Shown: positions 50,273-58,281, counted from the stretch's first letter. The stretch: 64,000 bases of DNA from an uncultured Oscillospiraceae bacterium (GCA_910587255.1 CAJUKT010000048.1:62001-126000); one strand, 5' to 3'. Notes: a model not told the origin generated them from the sequence alone. Numbers and translations are program-made.

Positions 50273-51325
50273 TCAGCCCTCCGGCTGCATGCCGCCCGCG
50301 GTGTCGCCGCGCATCGCCGCGAGCCGCTCCAGGGCGGCCACCTCCGCCTCCAGGCTCCGCCCGTCCCACTCCTGCCGGGCCCGCCTGTTCTCGGAAACCA
50401 CCTGGGTAAGCACATTGACCACCCGCAGGCAGAGCGCCGCCTTGGCGCCCACATCCCCGCCGTCCCGCTCCGCCCGGGCCAGCTCTTGGAGGGTAAGCTC
50501 CAGCGTCTGGAAATAATCGCCCTCCAGACGGGCCCTGGCCTGCTCCTCCAGCCCGTCATAGTCCCGGAGAATCAACGCCCCCAGACCCTCCAGGGCGGTG
50601 CGCACGTAGGCGGTCTCAACAGGGGCCGCGGCCTGCCGGAGCCGCGCCTCTGCCGCGCGCCCGCCGCCGGCGCAGGCGTCGGAGCACAAAAAACGCCGCA
50701 TCACAGGGGCGAGGCCGTCAAATTCCTGGGACACCGCCGCAAGCCGCTGCGCGTAGTCCTCAAAGCCGCCGCCGTCCTCCCCCTGCCGTGCCCTCATGGC
50801 AGGAAGCAGAGCCCCCTCAATTTCCAGCAGCTCCGACCCGATGGACGACAGCAGATCGGTATATTCATCCAGGACGCCCAGATCCTTTTCCTCCAGCGCC
50901 CTGGCCCCCTGGCCGGAGAACAGCCTCCCAACGGCGCCGGACACCTGTGCGGACTTATCCTTGAGCTCATCGCCGCACAGCAGCCGGATTCGCTCCATGG
51001 GAAGCCCTGTGATGGAGGCCGGGATGGCGATGTGCATAGCGGTCAGCGAGCGCCTGATCTCGCCGCACAGCAGCTCCAGCCGCTCCCGCCTTCGCAGCAG
51101 CGCGTGCCCGTCCTCATCCCGTCCCCCGCAGCGGCGCTGCCCCAGGGCGGGCTGGGAGGCGGCGCACTCCGCCGTGATCTCGAAGGGGATGCGCTTCTCC
51201 TTGCCCACTTTTTTCGCGAAAATAGTAAAGGCGGCAGTCATACTCAACCCCATCTCCCGGCAGGCCTGCTCCATGCTTTTCTTTGCCTCTTCGTCTATGC
51301 GGAAGTTAATCATCACCTGACCCAT
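50273..51325 (-). CDS. RelB/DinJ-type ribbon-helix-helix domain fused to a long helical domain
   Basis: In this 350-residue protein the first 50 residues (QVMINFRIDEEAKKSMEQACREMGLSMTAAFTIFAKKVGKEKRIPFEI) are a typical RelB/DinJ antitoxin DNA-binding domain. It is joined to about 300 residues of predicted helix with many Leu, Ala, Glu and Arg, including DLLSSIGSELLEIEGALL and LEEQARARLEGDYFQTLELTLQELA. No toxin gene is adjacent. A palindrome covers its own -10 box, so self-repression is likely. The C-terminal part is not one I recognise; it may be an oligomerisation or sensing domain. Confidence 0.7.
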   Translation of the reverse strand: MGQVMINFRIDEEAKKSMEQACREMGLSMTAAFTIFAKKVGKEKRIPFEITAECAASQPALGQRRCGGRDEDGHALLRRRERLELLCGEIRRSLTAMHIAIPASITGLPMERIRLLCGDELKDKSAQVSGAVGRLFSGQGARALEEKDLGVLDEYTDLLSSIGSELLEIEGALLPAMRARQGEDGGGFEDYAQRLAAVSQEFDGLAPVMRRFLCSDACAGGGRAAEARLRQAAAPVETAYVRTALEGLGALILRDYDGLEEQARARLEGDYFQTLELTLQELARAERDGGDVGAKAALCLRVVNVLTQVVSENRRARQEWDGRSLEAEVAALERLAAMRGDTAGGMQPEG

Positions 51326-51348
51326 GGGCTCCGCCCCCTTTCCTTACC

Positions 51349-51381
51349 ATGATATTATATCATTTGTAAAGCAAAATGCAA
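51349..51381 (-). promoter_or_regulatory. Promoter with overlapping palindromic operator for the RelB-like gene
   Basis: On the minus strand TTGCAT (51376-51381), 16-bp spacer and TATAAT (51354-51359). The -10 box is the centre of the 15-bp palindrome ATGATATTATATCAT (51349-51363), the arrangement expected for an autorepressing ribbon-helix-helix protein. Confidence 0.75.
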
Positions 51382-51447
51382 TACATTTCTATACGTGCGC
51401 CCCCAGGTTTTTGCAGTAACTTCCATTTGGGCCGCGCAGCCGTCAAA

Positions 51448-51701
51448 AGAGCCGCCCCGGCCGGGGCGGCTCTGAGCTTGTGGAAAAAGCCTCGCAGAGT
51501 TCGCGCCCGCAGGCGCGAAGAAAATGAAATCCGTTTTCCCCGGCGACCTGTGCGTCGGGGAAAACACTTCTCGGCCAAACAGTGTGCGAGTTGGCCGCCT
51601 CAGGCGGACAGCGAGTGCGCGCATGAGGCCGCAGCTTTTCCCGTCGCAAAAGGCAAAGCCTTTTGCAACGGACTGAGAGCCGCCCCGGCCGGGGCGGCTC
51701 T
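51448..51701. repeat. Hairpin-rich repeat block bounded by two identical 26-bp palindromes
   Basis: The same palindrome, with 13-bp arm AGAGCCGCCCCGG and its complement, occurs at 51448-51473 and 51676-51701. Between them lie further perfect stems: TTCGCGCC/GGCGCGAA (51500-51519), GTTTTCCCCG/CGGGGAAAAC (51533-51565) and GCAAAAGGC/GCCTTTTGC (51646-51666). Short open frames here on both strands look spurious. The block fills most of the 393-base gene-free gap between the RelB-like and P-type ATPase genes. Confidence 0.75.
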
Positions 51702-51718
51702 CTCTGGCGCTTGTGTAT

Positions 51719-54232
51719 TTACGTGCCTTCCCGGCGGGGGCGCTCCGATTCCTTGATTAACCGCCTGCACAGCACAATCAGACGCTCCGCCACGTCCACC
51801 GCCCGCTCCAGGGCGTAGATCACCGACGGGGTGAGCAGCAAAAATACCACGATCACCAGCCCCGACTGGAAATCCAGCGGCGTGAGCTGGAAGAAGCCGC
51901 CGAAGCCCAGCACGGCGATGACAAAGGCCCCCGTCATAGCCCCCAGCAGCGTCCAGCGCTTCCAATCCAGCGGGCGGGAAATATAGTAGAGCACCAGCAG
52001 CCCCACCTCGCCCATGATGACCGTGGCCAGGGTGGACAGCGTAACCCGCTCGAAGGCGAAGGCCAGGGTGAACAGCTCGATACCCACGATGAGCAGCACG
52101 TTGGTCAGCCCCCCCGGCAGGGCCCGGCGCAGCACGTTGGTCATAAACCGGCCCTTGACGATCTCATGGTTGGGCTCTAGCGCCAGCACAAAGGAGGGCG
52201 CACCGATGGTCAGGGCGCTGATGAGGGTGAGCTGGATGGGGATAAAGGGGTAGGGGAAGCCAGCGACCAGATTGATCAGGGACAAGAACAGGGACATGAT
52301 GTTCTTCACCAGGTACAGCGCCGCCGCCCGCTGGATGTTGTTGATGACCCGCCGCCCCTCCTGCACCACCTGGGGCATGGAGGCAAAATTGGAGTCCAGC
52401 AGCACCACCTGGGCCACCTGGCAGGCCGCATCCGCCCCGGAGGCCATGGCGATGCCGCAGTCCGCGTCCTTCAGGGCCAGCACATCGTTCACGCCGTCCC
52501 CCGTCATGGCCACCGTATGGCCCGCCTTTTGCAGCGCCTTCACCAGCTTGCGCTTCTGGTCCGGGGTCACCCGGCCAAATACGGTGTACTCCCGCACCGC
52601 CCGGGCGTAGTCTCCGGGCTCCTTCAGCGTGGCGGCGTCCACAAAGCGGTCGCCCCCCTTGATCCCCGCCTCTATGGCCACGGCGGACACGGTGGACGGG
52701 TTGTCCCCCGAAATCACCTTCACCTCCACCCCCTGCTGGGCAAAGTAGCGGAAGGTATCCGGGGCCTCCGCCCGCACCGGGTTGCTGATCACCGCCAGGG
52801 CCAGCGGCTCCACACCCCCCACGATCCCCCCCTCCATGGTGGGGGCATTGGCGCATTTCGCCAGCAGCAGCACCCGGCAGCCCTGCTCCTGATAGGGGGT
52901 GACCATGTGCTCCAGGTCGGCGTACCGGGCCTTCATGATAAACTCCGGCGCACCCACCACATAGGAACCGTATCCCCGGAACACCACCGCCGACCACTTG
53001 TTGGCCGAGGTGAAGGGTACGGTGCGCTCCACCTGCCAGATGGAGGACTTATGGAAGTGCTGGGCCATGGCCCGGGCGGTGTCGTTGTCCGCGTCGATGG
53101 CCTGGTAATAGGCGTTGAGGATCTCCTCCACCCTGGTCCCGGGGCAGCGGTCCTCATCCAGCGCCACCACCTCCCGCACCGACATCTCCGGCTGGGTGAT
53201 GGTGCCCGTCTTGTCCACACACAAAACATCCACGTGGGCCAGCGTCTCCACCGCGCTCATCTCATGCACCAGCGTCTGCCGCTGGCCCAGGCGCATCACG
53301 GACACCGCCAGCGCCACGCTGGTGAGCAGGTACAGCCCCTCCGGGATCATGCCGATGAGGGCGGCCACCACAGCGGGGACTGCCTGGGTGAACGCGTTCT
53401 CCTGCACCACCAGCTCGTTATAAAACAGGGCCGCCCCGATGGGGATCAGGGCGAAGCCGATGAAGCGGATCAGCTTGTCCAGCGACTTCATCATCTCCGA
53501 CCGGCCCACCCCCTGATCGGCCTTGGCCTCCAGGGACAGCCGGGCGGCATAGCTGGCTGTGCCTACGCGGTCCAGCCGGGCCCGGCACTTGCCGGACACC
53601 ACAAAGCTGCCGCTGAGCAGCTCGTCCCCGGGGTTTTTGGTGATGGGGTCCGCCTCGCCGGTGATAAGGGCCTCGTTCACCGTCACCTGGCCGGACATCA
53701 CCGGGCCGTCGGCGGGAATCTGGTCCCCCGCGCCCAGCTCCACAATGTCCTCCCGCACCAGCTTGTGGAGGGGAACTGTGCCCAGCTGGCCGTCCCGCAC
53801 CACCTTCACCCTGGCCTCGCTGAGCAAGGTGAGCTTTTCCAGGGTGGCCCGGGAGCGCAGCTGCTGGATGATGCCGATGACGGAGTTGATTACGGCGATG
53901 CCCAGGAACATCATGTCCCGGAAATTGCCCGACACCACCAGCAGCGCCGCCAGCACCACAAACACCAGGTTAAAAAAGGTCAGGGTGTTTTCCCGGATGA
54001 TCTGGCCGGTGGACTTGGCATTGGAGGTCACAGCCTCATTGCCCAGCCCCCGCTCCAAAAGCTCGCACGCCTGGGCGGTGGTCAGCCCCACCTTGGGATC
54101 GGGAAAAATGCGCTCCGGCTCCCGGCGGTCCCGGGCGGGACGCTCCTCCCGCCGCCGGGAACGCTCCCTATCGTTATCGTTCCGCCCGCGCTTGGGCGGC
54201 GGGGCCTGCTGCGCCTGTGCTGAATGAGCCAT
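51719..54232 (-). CDS. P-type cation-translocating ATPase (CtpE-like)
   Basis: This 837-residue P-type ATPase has the actuator motif LITGEADPITK, phosphorylation motif VDVLCVDKTGTIT, and hinge GDGVNDVLALKDADCGIAMASGADAAC. Membrane helices flank the catalytic domains (about 10 in total). The M4 ion-site segment reads ALIGMIPEGLYLLTSVALAVS, as in CtpE-type enzymes linked to calcium rather than heavy metals; no CXX metal-binding N-domain is present. The first 40 residues are an unusual Arg/Asp/Glu-rich tail (RGRNDNDRERSRRREERPARDRREPER). The ion is inferred only from M4 resemblance. Confidence 0.88.
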   Translation of the reverse strand: MAHSAQAQQAPPPKRGRNDNDRERSRRREERPARDRREPERIFPDPKVGLTTAQACELLERGLGNEAVTSNAKSTGQIIRENTLTFFNLVFVVLAALLVVSGNFRDMMFLGIAVINSVIGIIQQLRSRATLEKLTLLSEARVKVVRDGQLGTVPLHKLVREDIVELGAGDQIPADGPVMSGQVTVNEALITGEADPITKNPGDELLSGSFVVSGKCRARLDRVGTASYAARLSLEAKADQGVGRSEMMKSLDKLIRFIGFALIPIGAALFYNELVVQENAFTQAVPAVVAALIGMIPEGLYLLTSVALAVSVMRLGQRQTLVHEMSAVETLAHVDVLCVDKTGTITQPEMSVREVVALDEDRCPGTRVEEILNAYYQAIDADNDTARAMAQHFHKSSIWQVERTVPFTSANKWSAVVFRGYGSYVVGAPEFIMKARYADLEHMVTPYQEQGCRVLLLAKCANAPTMEGGIVGGVEPLALAVISNPVRAEAPDTFRYFAQQGVEVKVISGDNPSTVSAVAIEAGIKGGDRFVDAATLKEPGDYARAVREYTVFGRVTPDQKRKLVKALQKAGHTVAMTGDGVNDVLALKDADCGIAMASGADAACQVAQVVLLDSNFASMPQVVQEGRRVINNIQRAAALYLVKNIMSLFLSLINLVAGFPYPFIPIQLTLISALTIGAPSFVLALEPNHEIVKGRFMTNVLRRALPGGLTNVLLIVGIELFTLAFAFERVTLSTLATVIMGEVGLLVLYYISRPLDWKRWTLLGAMTGAFVIAVLGFGGFFQLTPLDFQSGLVIVVFLLLTPSVIYALERAVDVAERLIVLCRRLIKESERPRREGT

Positions 54233-54274
54233 AGATAAGCTCCTTTTTTGTTATAGTTTGGGGAATCATGGGAT

Positions 54275-54303
54275 ATCATACCACACAAAAGGGTTGGCGT
54301 AAA
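54275..54303 (-). promoter_or_regulatory. Promoter of the P-type ATPase gene
   Basis: On the minus strand TTTACG (54298-54303), 17-bp spacer and TATGAT (54275-54280). It overlaps the terminator hairpin of the upstream kinase gene. Confidence 0.6.
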
Positions 54304-54316
54304 CCGCCAACCCTTT
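54288..54316 (-). terminator. Terminator of the two-component/ABC operon
   Basis: AAAGGGTTGGCG (54288-54299) pairs with CGCCAACCCTTT (54305-54316), followed on the minus strand by TTTTG-like sequence. It lies 43 bases after the histidine kinase stop. Confidence 0.8.
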
Positions 54317-54359
54317 AACGTTTTATGAATTTCGTAAAACCTATGGAGTGAAGCAGCTC

Positions 54360-55277
54360 TCAGACGCTCCAACGCACCTCGATGGTGAACACCCCGTCCT
54401 CCCATCGGGCGGCAACGGTATGCCCCATCCGCTCCGCCAGGGCTTTGACGATGGCCAGCCCCAGCCCGGTGCTCTGCCCCGTGCGCATCTTGTCGGCGGT
54501 GTAGAACCGCTCGAACACATGGGCGGCGTCCTCGGCGGTGAGCCCCTCCGCCCGGTTGGAGAAGGCGGACAGGATGACGCCCCCCTCCCGGTACAGCCGG
54601 ACGGAGAGGGTGTCCTCCCCATGGCGCAGGGCATTAGTGAGCAGGTTGGAGAAAATCCGGGTCACCGCCCCGCTGTCCGCCCACACCGGGGGCAGGCCGG
54701 GGGCGATATCCACCTCCACCGCCAACCCAGCCGCCTCAATCTGCTCGTAGGCCGCCGCCAGCTGGTCGGAGAGCGCCCGGCTCAAATCCACCTTCTCCCG
54801 CTCCAGGGGCAGCTCGCCCCCTTCAATGCGGGACAGGTCGTAAAACGCCGCGATAAAGGTTTGCAGGGTCCGCGCCCTCCCCTCGATCACCGCCAGGTAT
54901 TCCGCCCTCTTCTCCAAGGGCAGCCCCTCCCCCTCCAGCAGCTGCAGGTAGCCCAGGATGGAGGTGAGCGGCGTGCGCAGGTCGTGGGACACGTTGGCGA
55001 TCTGCCTGCGCAGCTCCTGCTCTTTCCGCCGGTACAGCGCCCGCTCCTCCTGCCGCAGCTCCAACAGCTGGTTGAGACAGGACAGCAGCTCCTCCGCCCC
55101 GGCGCTGGGACAGGGCAGGGCCAGGCGCGCGGTGGTCTCGTTGGCCATCTGCTCCCGCATCCGGCGGGCGGCCCGGCGCAGCCCCTTTTCCAATATGGCC
55201 TGACGCACGGCGAGGCCGGCGCACAGCAAAACCAGCAGAATAATCAGGACGATCTTTATGGCAGCCACCCCTTTCAC
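54360..55277 (-). CDS. Sensor histidine kinase, single-helix type
   Basis: This 305-residue kinase has one N-terminal membrane helix (about 6-25) and essentially no outside domain. The H-box is ANVSHDLRTPLTSILGYLQLL, N-box NLLTNALRHGE, F-box DAAHVFERFYTADK and G-box STGLGLAIVKAL. Kinases with one helix and no sensor domain usually sense through a partner, often an ABC transporter, which fits the adjacent ABC genes. It should phosphorylate the regulator at 57580. The start is annotated at GTG 55277, 3 bases after the upstream small gene; the ribosome site is unclear. Confidence 0.85.
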   Translation of the reverse strand: MKGVAAIKIVLIILLVLLCAGLAVRQAILEKGLRRAARRMREQMANETTARLALPCPSAGAEELLSCLNQLLELRQEERALYRRKEQELRRQIANVSHDLRTPLTSILGYLQLLEGEGLPLEKRAEYLAVIEGRARTLQTFIAAFYDLSRIEGGELPLEREKVDLSRALSDQLAAAYEQIEAAGLAVEVDIAPGLPPVWADSGAVTRIFSNLLTNALRHGEDTLSVRLYREGGVILSAFSNRAEGLTAEDAAHVFERFYTADKMRTGQSTGLGLAIVKALAERMGHTVAARWEDGVFTIEVRWSV

Positions 55278-55280
55278 CGG

Positions 55281-55478
55281 TCATATCACTCTAAACATAA
55301 TGAGAAACAGCACCAACAGCAGTCCCAGCAGGACTGCCTTGACATACCAGGGGGAGCGCTCCCCCCGGCCCAGCCACAGTCCCAGCAGAATCAGCAGGAC
55401 GGGGCCGAAAATCCCCAAATCCGACCCAAACAGCAGCCTATAAAACTCAATGGGAAGCAAAGTAAGTGTTGTTTTCAT
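55281..55478 (-). CDS. 65-residue two-helix membrane protein
   Basis: It has two hydrophobic segments (about 20-37 and 44-63) separated by the basic turn GRGERSPWYVK. There is no recognisable family. GAGGGG lies 5 bases upstream, and the stop is 3 bases before the histidine kinase start, so it is translationally linked to the kinase. It may be an accessory subunit of the kinase or the ABC transporter. Confidence 0.65.
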   Translation of the reverse strand: MKTTLTLLPIEFYRLLFGSDLGIFGPVLLILLGLWLGRGERSPWYVKAVLLGLLLVLFLIMFRVI

Positions 55479-55501
55479 GGAACCCCTCGCAAAAGAGCTT
55501 T

Positions 55502-55524
55502 AGCCGGGCCCTCCCGGCCCGGCT
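55502..55524 (-). repeat. GC-rich hairpin between the two small membrane genes
   Basis: AGCCGGGCC (55502-55510) pairs with GGCCCGGCT (55516-55524) with a 5-nt loop; only a weak T-run follows on the minus strand. It may partly terminate or stabilise the transcript. Confidence 0.5.
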
Positions 55525-55534
55525 GAAAGCGGTT

Positions 55535-55615
55535 TCAATGTTTCTGCTTTTGCAGGATGCAGCACAGCCCGGCAAGAAAGGCCGCCGCGATTACAACACC
55601 AAGGGCGATGCCCAT
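55535..55615 (-). CDS. 26-residue single-helix membrane microprotein
   Basis: The frame encodes MGIALGVVIAAAFLAGLCCI plus a short polar tail QKQKH; an in-frame ATG at 55636 would add seven residues. GAGGGGG lies 7 bases before ATG 55615. It sits between the ABC permease gene and the 65-residue membrane gene in the same orientation. It is too short for routine gene calling; conservation would have to be shown. Confidence 0.45.
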   Translation of the reverse strand: MGIALGVVIAAAFLAGLCCILQKQKH

Positions 55616-55632
55616 CCGATTTCCCCCTCGTC

Positions 55633-56409
55633 TCATTTGATCTCCTTCTTTCTAAAGCCGTACAGCCCGATGGCTGTACACACCGCCACCCAGAACGCGC
55701 CCACCAGCCACGCCTTGCCCAGGTACATCCAATCGCCCACCACTGCCTTGGCTCCATCCAGCATATTACGGGGGAAGTACCGGCATATGGTCAGCAGCGC
55801 ATCCCCCACCGGCCCACCGGCGAGCAGGCCTGCCACATCAAAAATGGTCTCCAGTACAAACACGATGCCCACATAGAAGAAGGAGGACGCCATCTCTCCG
55901 TTCACCAGGAACAGACACATGCACAGCGCCGCCTGGGCTCCCACCCACAGGGGCAGGCCCGCCGCCAGGAAATAGCCCACGATGACCAGCGCCTCCGGCG
56001 CGGAATAGAAGGTTCCCGCCTCCATAGGCAGGCACACTGCGCACAGGGCGATGAAGAAAGCCATCATCACCACCAGATAGGCGATGGACAGCAGAGTCTG
56101 GGCGATGAGCTTACCCAAGTAAATCTGGGCGCGGCTCAGGCCGAAGGACACCTCGTTTTTCAGGGTGGAGTTTTTGTACTGCCCGGCGAACACGATGTCC
56201 CCGGTAAGCAGGCAGATGCAGAAACCGATGGTTCCCATCTCCACGAGGGTAACGACAGCCGCGCCGAAGGGGGTGACCAAGGAATGGCTGTTGTGGAAGG
56301 CGAACATGGAGGCGTACAGCGCCTCCAACGCCAACAGGACGCCTAGGGCAATATAAGTGTAGGGCCGGTGAAGCAGCTTATAGGCCTCGGCACGGATGTA
56401 GTTAAGCAT
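55633..56409 (-). CDS. ABC-2 type permease, antimicrobial-peptide response module
   Basis: This 258-residue protein has six hydrophobic segments and begins NYIRAEAYKLLHRPYTYIAL, the usual entry of lantibiotic-immunity type ABC-2 permeases (LanE/LanG, BcrB-like). The amphipathic KNEVSFGLSRAQIYLGKLI loop follows helix 2. ATG 56409 is preferred because GGAGGTGG precedes it; it overlaps the ATPase stop by eight bases. It works with the ATPase encoded immediately upstream. Confidence 0.8.
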   Translation of the reverse strand: MLNYIRAEAYKLLHRPYTYIALGVLLALEALYASMFAFHNSHSLVTPFGAAVVTLVEMGTIGFCICLLTGDIVFAGQYKNSTLKNEVSFGLSRAQIYLGKLIAQTLLSIAYLVVMMAFFIALCAVCLPMEAGTFYSAPEALVIVGYFLAAGLPLWVGAQAALCMCLFLVNGEMASSFFYVGIVFVLETIFDVAGLLAGGPVGDALLTICRYFPRNMLDGAKAVVGDWMYLGKAWLVGAFWVAVCTAIGLYGFRKKEIK

Positions 56410-57328
56410 GGCGTCCACCTCCGATCAGGTTGAGGAAGTACGCTTCCAGATCCGCGCCCTTCTGCTCCATAGCCAGCAGGGCCACCCCGTTTTGCGCCAG
56501 GGCGTAGGACGCCCGCTTGGGGTCGTCCAGGCAGTCATAAAGCTGGATTGCATTGCCGGGCAGCACCTCGAACTTATCCGTCCCCAGCTGGGTCTGGAGG
56601 ATGGCGGCGGCCCGGGCCGCGTCGTCCACCTCCAGCCGCAGGCAGATGCGGCATTTGTCGTGGAGGGCCTCCGCAGAGATCTCCTCCAAAATCTTGCCCT
56701 GCTCCATAAACCCGTACCGGGTGGCCACGTTGGCCAGCTCGGACAGGATGTGGCTGGATATGAGGATGGTGGTCTGCCGCTCCCGGTTGAGGGTGCGCAA
56801 AATCTGCCGGAACTCCGCCACGCCCTCCGGGTCCAGGCCGTTGATGGGCTCGTCCAGGATGAGAAAATCCGGGTGGTTCATCAAGGCCAGTGCCAGCCCC
56901 AGCCGCTGCTTCATGCCCAGGGAGAATGCCTTGAACTTCTTTTTCCCCGTGTCCGTCAGATCCACCTGCTCCAGCACCTCGTCCACCACATGCTTCCCGG
57001 GGATACCCCGCTGGAGCCGGTAGTATTCCAGGTTCTCGTGAGCGGTGAGGAAGGGGGAAAAGGAGGGAATCTCGATCATGGCCCCAGTGCGGCATCGCTG
57101 GGGGCGCATGTTCTTCCCCGATGCGCCGAACAGCTCCATCTCGCCCCCGCTGGGCTCGGACTGGCCCGTGACCATCCGCATCAGGGTGGTCTTGCCTGCC
57201 CCGTTGCGGCCCACCAGGCCATAGACATCCCCCCGGCGCACCTGCATGTTCACCCCGTCCAGGGCCCTGCACGCGCCATAGGCCTTCTGGAGGCCGTAGG
57301 CCGCCATCACAGCCGTATTGTCGTTCAT
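56402..57328 (-). CDS. ABC ATPase, LanF/BcrA-like
   Basis: This 308-residue ATPase has Walker A GRNGAGKTTL, Q-loop GAMIEIPSFSPFLTAHENL, signature FSLGMKQRLGLALA (SxGMKQR form typical of bacitracin/lantibiotic protection transporters), Walker B FLILDEPINGLDP and SSHILSEL. A C-terminal domain of about 90 residues follows. With the downstream permease it probably expels or detaches membrane-active peptides. Two tandem 11-bp repeats upstream are likely bound by the neighbouring regulator. Confidence 0.87.
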   Translation of the reverse strand: MNDNTAVMAAYGLQKAYGACRALDGVNMQVRRGDVYGLVGRNGAGKTTLMRMVTGQSEPSGGEMELFGASGKNMRPQRCRTGAMIEIPSFSPFLTAHENLEYYRLQRGIPGKHVVDEVLEQVDLTDTGKKKFKAFSLGMKQRLGLALALMNHPDFLILDEPINGLDPEGVAEFRQILRTLNRERQTTILISSHILSELANVATRYGFMEQGKILEEISAEALHDKCRICLRLEVDDAARAAAILQTQLGTDKFEVLPGNAIQLYDCLDDPKRASYALAQNGVALLAMEQKGADLEAYFLNLIGGGRHA

Positions 57329-57389
57329 AGCGTTTCCGCCTTTCTGTTTGGATTGACCACATCATAACGCGGAAAGGCCAAAACTCCTC

Positions 57390-57411
57390 AAAGGAAGTCT
57401 AAAGAAATTCT
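57390..57411. promoter_or_regulatory. Direct-repeat operator for the OmpR-type regulator
   Basis: AAAGGAAGTCT and AAAGAAATTCT are tandem 11-bp repeats (9 of 11 identical), the spacing used by OmpR/PhoB-family dimers. On the minus strand a weak promoter (TTGAGG at 57386-57391 with TATGAT or CGTTAT 16-19 bases on) follows. Repeat copy 4 lies 8 bases upstream. Confidence 0.55.
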
Positions 57412-57419
57412 AAATATCA

Positions 57420-57579
57420 GAAGCTGTACCAATCGCCGAAGTATTCAGATTGGCAAGTCAAAATTGTCGGCGGCAAGGCGAAAAACCGCAGGAATACTTT
57501 GCGTATTTCAAGATTTTTCAACGCGGCCGGCGGCAATTTTGGCCGCAAAGCTGGGTGCTGAGGCTATTGGTGCAGCTTC
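57420..57579. mobile_element. Miniature inverted-repeat element, family A, copy 4
   Basis: The ends are GAAGCTGTACCAATCG and CTATTGGTGCAGCTTC (two mismatches). TCA flanks both sides (57417-57419 and 57580-57582), and the right-hand TCA is the complement of the response-regulator stop codon. Interior orientation matches copy 3. It separates the regulator gene from the ABC operon it probably controls. Confidence 0.87.
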
Positions 57580-58281
57580 TCAATTGGGGGCAGCGCCCTC
57601 GCCCAGCTTGAACCCGATCCCCCAGACGGTCTTAATATAGCTTTTGTCCGGGTCGGCCTTGGCCAGCTTGGAGCGCAGGTTGCTCACATGGACGTTCACC
57701 GTGTTCTCGTCCCCCAAAAAGTCCTCCCCCCACACCGCCTCATAGATCTGGGCCCGGGAAAAGGCCCGCCGGGGATTTTCCATCAGCAGGGCCAGAATGT
57801 CAAACTCCCGCCCGGTCAGGGTCAGCTCCTCCCCATTCAGGCTGACGGCATGGCTGTCCCGGTCAAGGGTGAGGGAACCCGCGGTGAGCACGTCCGCCCT
57901 GGGGGCGGAAAACTCCCGGCTGCGGCGCAGCTGTGCCTCTACCCTGGCCACCACCTCCGCATTATCAAAGGGCTTGGGGATGAAGTCGTCCGCCCCCAGC
58001 TTGAGCACGTTCACCCGGTCCGGCACCCCCACCTTGGCGGAGGCCACGATGATGGGCATGGTCTTGCCCCGGCGGATACGGGCAATGAGCTCTTCCCCTG
58101 TCACGCCGGGAAGCATCAGGTCCAATACAATCAGGTCATAGTCGTATTTCTCCGCCCACAGCAGGGCCTCGCTGCCGGAAAAGGCAGAGCGGCAGGTGTA
58201 ACCGGCGCCCTCCAAAATCGTGCACAGCAGGCGGTTGATGTCGGCGTCGTCCTCCACCACTAGAATGTTGGCGTTTTCCAT
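57580..58281 (-). CDS. OmpR/PhoB-family response regulator
   Basis: This 233-residue regulator has a receiver domain with VVEDDADINRLL (acidic pocket), phospho-acceptor Asp in DYDLIVLDLMLPGVTG and Lys in ADDFIPKPFDN, then a winged-helix DNA-binding domain (ELTLTGREFDILALLMENP, GDENTVNVHVSNLRSKL, IKTVWGIGFKL). The start at 58281 follows GGAGAAC. It is separated from its probable kinase (54360) by the ABC genes, all on the same strand, like lantibiotic-response modules. The amylase gene is 63 bases upstream on the same strand. Confidence 0.9.
   Translation of the reverse strand: MENANILVVEDDADINRLLCTILEGAGYTCRSAFSGSEALLWAEKYDYDLIVLDLMLPGVTGEELIARIRRGKTMPIIVASAKVGVPDRVNVLKLGADDFIPKPFDNAEVVARVEAQLRRSREFSAPRADVLTAGSLTLDRDSHAVSLNGEELTLTGREFDILALLMENPRRAFSRAQIYEAVWGEDFLGDENTVNVHVSNLRSKLAKADPDKSYIKTVWGIGFKLGEGAAPN

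Noticed and set aside
51355..51756. Several 70-130 codon frames on both strands in the hairpin block
   Set aside because: They read through perfect palindromes and overlap one another on both strands; no ribosome sites or domains.
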